The notes under the pieces are model-generated. The model was not told the DNA's origin and did no database searches. It worked only from the letters and a program-made list of their open reading frames with translations. 17,038 nt of DNA from Clostridiales bacterium UBA3705. Its GTDB lineage: Bacteria; Bacillota_A; Clostridia; Oscillospirales; Oscillospiraceae. Below, one piece after another: positions 13,220 through 17,038 of this stretch (the first letter of the stretch is position 1; the number at the start of each line of letters is the position of its first letter). Where the stretch lies: assembly GCA_002372735.1 (NCBI GenBank), contig DFIE01000166.1, positions 1 through 17,038 of the forward strand. Direction: 5' to 3'. The position numbers and the translations under genes are program-made.

Positions 13220-13239
13220 TGATGCATCAGGATGCATAC
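13220..13239. promoter_or_regulatory. Tandem GATGCAT operator-like repeats in the XRE leader
   Basis: The perfect palindrome TGATGCATCA (13220-13229) is followed directly by GGATGCATAC (13230-13239). The GATGCAT cores start ten bases apart. They lie just downstream of the predicted transcription start, a usual place for a repressor site, and match the palindrome before the GtrA gene. Confidence 0.45.
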
Positions 13240-13252
13240 AATCTTTCACATC

Positions 13253-13281
13253 ATTGTACATTATGTCGCTTATTTTGTCAA
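13253..13281 (-). promoter_or_regulatory. Sigma-A promoter of the XRE gene
   Basis: On the minus strand, TTGACA (13281-13276), a 17-base spacer and TACAAT (13258-13253). The region further upstream is strongly A/T-rich, which fits an UP-like element. Confidence 0.85.
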
Positions 13282-13338
13282 TATAGTCTTGAAGTATAAA
13301 GATTTTTTAACATTATAACAATAAAACACCAACAAAAT

Positions 13339-13361
13339 ACCCGCCGCAAAAGGCGGCGGGT
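13339..13361 (-). terminator. Terminator of the SLH-protein gene
   Basis: ACCCGCCGC (13339-13347) and GCGGCGGGT (13353-13361) form a perfect 9-bp stem with a 5-nt loop, 14 bases past the SLH stop codon. On the minus strand ATTTTGTTGG follows, a short imperfect T tail. Confidence 0.8.
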
Positions 13362-13374
13362 GTTTGTGAATATG

Positions 13375-14823
13375 TCATCCGATCATATCCAGAGCCTCGT
13401 CCGGATATCCGATGGCGCGCAGATAGGCGCGGGCGTAGGTGCGGTCAACCACCAGCAGGCCGCTGACGTTGTTCTGGTAGCGGGTGCTGCCGGAGGAGCC
13501 CGCCTGCACCAGACCGAAGGCGGCGATAAAGCCGGCGTAATCGTCCTGGGCGGTTTTGCCGGAGCGCCCCACCAGCAGGCAGCCCGCAGAGTTCACCCAG
13601 TTCTGCCCCTCGGGCACGATTTCATCGGTGGTGCGGCGGTGGACGTTGATGGCCCCGCTGGTGGAGAGGTAATAGTCGTTTCGGTTGCGGAATCGCACCA
13701 CCTGGTCCTGCTCCACCTTCAGCGCCGCATAGGAGCCCGCCCGGCTATACTGGTTGGTGGCGCTGACCGGGTAGACACCGGAGCGCAGGGTGGGCATTGG
13801 GCGCTTGTCGTCATTGCGGGAGGGGGTGAAGGGATAGTCAGGGATGGTGGTACTGGAACGGTTGAGATAGGCGACGGCGCCGTCCTTCACCACCACGGCC
13901 ATGGCGTTCATCCGGGCGTTGGGGTCGTCAGAGACCCCGCAGCCTTCAAAGAAGAAGAGGAAGGGGCCGGTCTGGCCGGTAAGCTGGGGCCCGTAGACGG
14001 TGTTGATGGAGATTAAGGCATCCAAGGCCGGGGAGCCCGGCTGCAGACCGGCGTCGTCAGCGGCGCGGATCAGCTCCTGTCGGGACACCAGGCCGTCGGG
14101 TGTCTCCGGGATCACATCCGCCGGGGTCAGGACCTCCCGGTCCATCCAGGTGTGGATCTGGGGCACCTTGTCGCCGTAGATGGCCAGGTTCAGCCGGACA
14201 AACACTGTGGCGGCCTCGGCCCGGGTGGTGGCCTTGTCCGGCTGGAATTGCCCCGCGGCGTTGCCCCGGAGAATGCCGGTCTGCCGCATGAGCTCCAGCC
14301 CTTCCCTGGCCCAGGGAGAAACCCGGGCGGCATCGGCAAAGGGCGCGGCAGGGCTTTGGGCGGGGGGCAGCGTCAGCTCTGCGGCGGCGACGTAGCGGGC
14401 GATCATGGTCGCCATCTGCTCACGGGTAACGGCCAGATCCGGTGCAAAGGTGTCATGGCTCATGCCGTTGGTAATCCCCATGGCCTGGGCCCAGGAGACA
14501 TAGGGCGCATAGTACCGGGCGGAATCTACATCGGAAAAGCCGGACTGCTCCGCCCACGCGCCGGTCTCCACCCCTGCCATGCGGCCCAGGACGGTGACGA
14601 ACATTCCCCGGGTGAGCTGCAAGTTGGGACTGAAGGTGGATTGAGAGGTGCCGTTCATCAGCCCCTGTTCATAGGATTGGCGGACATAGTCATAATACCA
14701 CGCGCCGGCAGAGACATCCAGATAGTGGGCAAACATGGCGGCCCCGCCCCGCAGGGGCAGCAGGCCCGCCAGCAGTACCAGGGCCAGCGCAAGCGCAGTA
14801 AGCCTCTTGGAAAAACGAGTCAA
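13375..14823 (-). CDS. Secreted S-layer-homology protein with L,D-transpeptidase-like C-terminus
   Basis: This 482-aa exported protein begins with a signal peptide (basic start, hydrophobic 8-24, 'GGAAM' near the cleavage site). Three S-layer-homology repeats follow (about 33-78, 97-141 and 161-207), each with the 'F.P...LTR..' pattern, here 'FSPNLQLTRGMFVTVL', 'FAPDLAVTREQMATMI' and 'FQPDKATTRAEAATVF'. These bind secondary wall polymers non-covalently. The C-terminal part (about 280-482) ends a beta-rich region with 'INVHRR' (His395) and 'VNSAGCLLV' (Ser412, Cys415). This resembles the His...S-x-G-C signature of YkuD L,D-transpeptidases and related amide-cleaving folds. The start codon is TTG at 14823, with AAAGGGGAG seven bases upstream, and a promoter precedes it. 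The SLH part is firm; the catalytic part is a motif-level inference. Confidence 0.87.
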   Translation of the reverse strand: MTRFSKRLTALALALVLLAGLLPLRGGAAMFAHYLDVSAGAWYYDYVRQSYEQGLMNGTSQSTFSPNLQLTRGMFVTVLGRMAGVETGAWAEQSGFSDVDSARYYAPYVSWAQAMGITNGMSHDTFAPDLAVTREQMATMIARYVAAAELTLPPAQSPAAPFADAARVSPWAREGLELMRQTGILRGNAAGQFQPDKATTRAEAATVFVRLNLAIYGDKVPQIHTWMDREVLTPADVIPETPDGLVSRQELIRAADDAGLQPGSPALDALISINTVYGPQLTGQTGPFLFFFEGCGVSDDPNARMNAMAVVVKDGAVAYLNRSSTTIPDYPFTPSRNDDKRPMPTLRSGVYPVSATNQYSRAGSYAALKVEQDQVVRFRNRNDYYLSTSGAINVHRRTTDEIVPEGQNWVNSAGCLLVGRSGKTAQDDYAGFIAAFGLVQAGSSGSTRYQNNVSGLLVVDRTYARAYLRAIGYPDEALDMIG

Positions 14824-14870
14824 TTGAGTTCTCCCCTTTGATCCTCATTATGATGCTTTTTAACCACGAA

Positions 14871-14899
14871 ATTATATCATAGAATCCTTCCGGTTGCAA
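14871..14899 (-). promoter_or_regulatory. Sigma-A promoter of the SLH-protein gene
   Basis: On the minus strand, TTGCAA (14899-14894), a 17-base spacer and TATAAT (14876-14871), with TG one base before the -10. It lies about 50 bases upstream of the TTG start. No clear terminator separates it from the ABC-F stop codon. Confidence 0.82.
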
Positions 14900-14931
14900 G
14901 GGCGGAATTCGCTGTTTTGCCATACCGGCGG

Positions 14932-16425
14932 TCATCTTTGCAGCAGGATCCGGCCTGTACTGACCCGGTCGCAAAAGCAGCGGTCATGCTCCACAAACAG
15001 CAGGGTGGGGCCGCTTTGCAGAATCAGCTCCTCAATCTGTCCCCGGGAGAGCAGGTCGATATAGTTCAGCGGCTCGTCCCACACATAGAGATGGGCGGGC
15101 TGGCACAGGCTTCTGGCCAAAAGGACCTTCTTTTTCTGCCCCATGCTGAACTGCTCCATGGGCCGTTCAAACTGGCTGCGGGGGAAATCCAGCTTGCGCA
15201 GAAGGGTAAGAAACAGGGTGTAGTCCAGGCCCTCCCCTTGGGCAAAGTCCATCAAGGAGCCTGACAGGCCTCCGGTATCCTGAGGCAGGTAAGAGACCAC
15301 CAGTCCACCGGGGAGCTCCACCGTGCCGGAGGTTGGGCTCCCCTGCCCGGTGAGCAGACGCAGGAGGCTGGTCTTCCCCGCCCCGTTGGGCCCGGCCAGA
15401 TTCAGTCGGTCGCCGGCGCGGATTGCAAAGCTGACAGGCCGAAACACAGGGCCCTCGCCATAGTCCACCGTGACGTCCCGCAGCTGCGCCAGCAGCTCGC
15501 TGCGAAAATGCAGGCAGGGCAGGCGGAGGCTGTCTGCCTTTTCGATGTTCTTTAAAAGCTGGCTTTTCTCCTCGATGGCGGCCTCCCTGCGGCCGGTAAT
15601 GGCCTTGGCCCGCTTATTGGCCTTTTTGGACTTGGCTGCAAGATACGGACGCCGGCCCACACTTTTTTCTGTCTTGGCGGGGTTAAAACCGATCTTCTCC
15701 CGCTCGGACCGGTCCGCCCAGGCCGCCTTCTCCCGGGCGGTCTGCTCCAGTCGGGAAATCTCCTTCTTCAACCGGGCATTTTGCGCCAGCTCAAATTCGT
15801 CCCGGCGCCGGCACTGCTCCAGCCAGGTGGTGCAGTTGCCCCGTTGGACCTCGATGGCAGCCCGGTTGATGGACAGCACATGGTCTATGCAGCCGTCCAG
15901 AAAGGCCTGGTCATGAGAGACCAGGATAAAGCCCTTTTTGGTGTGCAGATATCGGCTCAGCACCTCCCGGCCGTGAAGATCCAGGTGGTTGGTGGGCTCG
16001 TCAATAAGCAGAAAACGGTTGTCCCGCAGAAACAGAATACACAGCAGCAGCTTGGTGCGCTCCCCGTTGGAGAGGGTGTCAAAGGGGCGGTACAGCACCC
16101 CCTCGTCCAGTTCCAGCTGGGCCAGCTCCCGCAGCAGCTGCCAGCGGGGCAGCGCAGGATGGATGGCCTGGGCAATCTCCAGGCCGACGGCGGAGGGGTC
16201 CTCCACCGGGAAGGGAAAATAGTCAAAGTCCAGGGGCGCGCGGAGAGTGCCCCGGTATTCGTACTGGCCCAGCAGCAGGCGGAGCAGGGTGGTTTTGCCC
16301 CGGCCATTACGGCCCACAAGACCCAGCCGCCAGTCGGTATCCAGCTGGAAGCTGGCGTGGTCAAACAGCAGCACCGGGCTGCCGTCATATCCAAAGGTCA
16401 GATCCTGAACAGAGAGTAATGCCAT
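14932..16425 (-). CDS. ABC-F ribosome-protection ATPase (Lsa/CplR-like)
   Basis: This soluble 497-aa protein has two ATPase domains and no membrane part. The first domain has Walker A 'GRNGRGKT' (38-45), signature 'LSNGERTKL' (118-126) and Walker B 'LLIDEPTNHLD' (139-149). The second has 'GPNGAGKT' (345-352), 'FSMGQKKKV' (426-434) and 'VWDEPLNYIDL' (448-458). The 'WDEPLNYID' form and the 'VQDLTFGYDGSPVLLF' start are characteristic of Lsa-type proteins. A charged linker (about 195-310) would enter the ribosomal exit site and dislodge peptidyl-transferase antibiotics. Known relatives give resistance to lincosamides, pleuromutilins and streptogramin A. Start ATG 16425 has AGGAGG with 8-base spacing; GTG 16428 is an alternative. 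The leader holds a two-codon ORF and an attenuator. The drug spectrum cannot be read from sequence. Confidence 0.92.
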   Translation of the reverse strand: MALLSVQDLTFGYDGSPVLLFDHASFQLDTDWRLGLVGRNGRGKTTLLRLLLGQYEYRGTLRAPLDFDYFPFPVEDPSAVGLEIAQAIHPALPRWQLLRELAQLELDEGVLYRPFDTLSNGERTKLLLCILFLRDNRFLLIDEPTNHLDLHGREVLSRYLHTKKGFILVSHDQAFLDGCIDHVLSINRAAIEVQRGNCTTWLEQCRRRDEFELAQNARLKKEISRLEQTAREKAAWADRSEREKIGFNPAKTEKSVGRRPYLAAKSKKANKRAKAITGRREAAIEEKSQLLKNIEKADSLRLPCLHFRSELLAQLRDVTVDYGEGPVFRPVSFAIRAGDRLNLAGPNGAGKTSLLRLLTGQGSPTSGTVELPGGLVVSYLPQDTGGLSGSLMDFAQGEGLDYTLFLTLLRKLDFPRSQFERPMEQFSMGQKKKVLLARSLCQPAHLYVWDEPLNYIDLLSRGQIEELILQSGPTLLFVEHDRCFCDRVSTGRILLQR

Positions 16426-16440
16426 CACAGATTCCTCCTA

Positions 16441-16478
16441 ACATGAAAATATGGCCGCAGGAACCCTCCTGCAGCCAT
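16441..16478 (-). terminator. Attenuator terminator in the ABC-F leader (segments 3:4)
   Basis: On the minus strand, ATGGCTGCAGGA (16478-16467) pairs with TCCTGCGGCCAT (16462-16451), 12 bp with one T-G pair, loop GGGT. ATTTTC follows. It stands between the promoter and the coding start, two bases before the ABC-F ribosome site, so it would end transcription before the gene. Its 3' arm can instead pair with 16511-16519. Confidence 0.75.
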
Positions 16479-16510
16479 ACCTTCCCTATGATGGGCGGAT
16501 GCAGCGCGGT

Positions 16511-16584
16511 GATTCCTGCCACATGGCGCACCAAAGCCGACAGCCGACGGCTGCCCGGTGCGTCACGCAATCAAAGCAGGAATC
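16511..16584 (-). promoter_or_regulatory. Anti-antiterminator stem-loop of the ABC-F leader (segments 1:2)
   Basis: In transcript order, GATTCCTGC (16584-16576) and GCAGGAATC (16519-16511) are perfect 9-bp partners. Between them is a second 9-bp stem (16557-16565 with 16524-16532, one wobble) and an inner CAGCC/GGCTG hairpin (16541-16553). Segment 1 begins at the base directly after the stop codon of the two-codon ORF. Segment 2 can also pair with GGTTCCTGC in the terminator's 3' side (9 bp with one wobble), giving two mutually exclusive folds. Confidence 0.7.
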
Positions 16585-16593
16585 TCAGCGCAT
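16585..16593 (-). CDS. Two-codon upstream ORF (Met-Arg-stop), putative attenuation leader peptide
   Basis: ATG CGC TGA on the minus strand is preceded by GGAGG with a 6-base spacer and lies about 17 bases after the predicted transcription start. It would encode only fMet-Arg. Its stop codon touches segment 1 of the attenuator, so a ribosome held on it would cover that segment. Very short leader ORFs are known upstream of ABC-F resistance genes such as Listeria lmo0919. That this one is translated is inference from the ribosome site and position. Confidence 0.6.
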   Translation of the reverse strand: MR

Positions 16594-16616
16594 TTTATCC
16601 CTCCGTTCTGATGCAG

Positions 16617-16645
16617 ATGATACCACACGTCACGGAAAAATGCAA
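16617..16645 (-). promoter_or_regulatory. Sigma-A promoter of the ABC-F gene and leader
   Basis: On the minus strand, TTGCAT (16645-16640), a 17-base spacer and TATCAT (16622-16617), with TG one base before the -10 (TGGTATCAT). Predicted start is near 16610, giving a leader of about 185 nt, unusually long for this window. Confidence 0.8.
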
Positions 16646-16655
16646 GTCTTTTTCA

Positions 16656-17038
16656 TCACAGCTTGCCGTAGGCCTCGGGGTCTACCGGCTCCAGCCACTC
16701 AGCGCGGGTCTGCTCCCCTGCCACCTCAATGGCCAGGTGGGAGAACCAGGAATCCGGGGCGGCGCCGTGCCAGTGCTTGACCCCGGCGGGGATGTTGACC
16801 ACGGTGCCGGGAGTCATCTCCACAGGGGCTTCGCCCCAGGCCTGGTAGTAGCCGCGGCCCCCCACGCAGAGCAGCAGCTGGCCGCCCCCGGACTTGGCGT
16901 GGTGGATGTGCCAGTTGTTGCGGCAGCTGGGCTCGAAGGTGACGTTGGCTAGGCCGCCATCCATCGGAGCCAGATAACTGTTGCCGGTGAAGTACTGTGC
17001 GTAAGCCGTGTTGGGCTGTCCTTTGGGCCAGACGGAGA
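16656..17038 (-). CDS. Cupin-domain protein (5' end outside window)
   Basis: About 127 C-terminal residues are visible; the frame is open to the window edge, so the start is missing. It is a small beta-barrel cupin with the metal-binding pattern: 'NNWHIHHAKSGGGQLLLCVGG' read as the key residues His-x-His-His and Gly-Gly-Gly-Gln, then 'PGTVVNIPAGVKHWHGA', where the second motif supplies His residues. 'GQPNTAYAQYFTGNSYL' near the left of the visible part is typical of small cupins annotated with or near carboxymuconolactone decarboxylase-like proteins. Those are often encoded next to oxidoreductases. The substrate is unknown. No terminator separates its stop codon from the ABC-F promoter. Confidence 0.85.
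   Translation of the reverse strand, partial: SVWPKGQPNTAYAQYFTGNSYLAPMDGGLANVTFEPSCRNNWHIHHAKSGGGQLLLCVGGRGYYQAWGEAPVEMTPGTVVNIPAGVKHWHGAAPDSWFSHLAIEVAGEQTRAEWLEPVDPEAYGKL

Noticed and set aside
14690..14974. 94-codon minus-strand frame overlapping the SLH signal peptide
   Set aside because: It runs in another frame across the SLH promoter and start and has no recognisable protein features.

Overview
The window is GC-rich DNA from a bacterial chromosome, and almost every gene is on the minus strand. Several features point to a low-copy chromosomal segment of a gut-type Clostridia (Bacillota, probably Oscillospirales). These are sigma-A type promoters with AGGAGG-like ribosome sites, an S-layer-homology protein, an Lsa/CplR-like ABC-F protein, teichoic-acid-type enzymes and a LytTR/GHKL two-component pair. 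The taxonomic placement is an inference from gene content and composition. No transposase, integrase, phage gene or CRISPR array is visible.

Layout from left to right. (1) 67-2199: a LytTR response regulator and a GHKL histidine kinase, overlapping by 23 nt, with their own promoter. (2) 2255-4115: an ECF sigma factor overlapping a membrane-anchored putative anti-sigma protein by 8 nt, behind an ECF-like promoter. (3) 4125-6660: a two-gene unit with a perfect TTGACA-N17-TATAAT promoter, a winged-helix/LicC-like nucleotidyltransferase, an APC permease and a clear terminator. (4) 6661-10805: a second envelope unit with a large YidC-like/sulfatase-like fusion protein followed by a CDP-glycerol glycerophosphotransferase-like enzyme, closed by a 17-bp inverted-repeat terminator. 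(5) 10919-11602: the only plus-strand gene, an SRAP/HMCES (YedK) protein with its own promoter. (6) 11603-12121: a non-coding stretch with minus-strand hairpins, an array of GNA-loop mini-hairpins separated by a conserved 9-nt spacer, tRNA-Asn, and an orphan 5S rRNA with a consensus promoter. (7) 12131-13281: an XRE regulator and a GtrA-like membrane protein. (8) 13339-14899: an S-layer-homology protein whose C-terminus looks like an L,D-transpeptidase. (9) 14932-16645: an ABC-F protein of the antibiotic-resistance type behind a roughly 185-nt leader. (10) 16656-end: a cupin protein cut by the window edge.

Most of the window concerns the cell envelope: polymer synthesis (glycerophosphotransferase, sulfatase-like transferase), polymer decoration or precursor activation (LicC-like enzyme and permease), a GtrA protein, a wall-anchored SLH protein, and two signalling systems of the kind that often watch the envelope.

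The strongest regulatory discovery is the ABC-F leader. A promoter is followed by a two-codon open reading frame (Met-Arg-stop) with a good ribosome site, and then by four segments that can form either a terminator or an antiterminator. This is the arrangement expected for ribosome-stalling attenuation induced by a peptidyl-transferase inhibitor, with about the smallest possible sensor peptide. The second standout is the YidC-like/sulfatase fusion, which puts a membrane insertase-like fold and an LtaS-like catalytic domain in one polypeptide next to a teichoic-acid polymerase relative.
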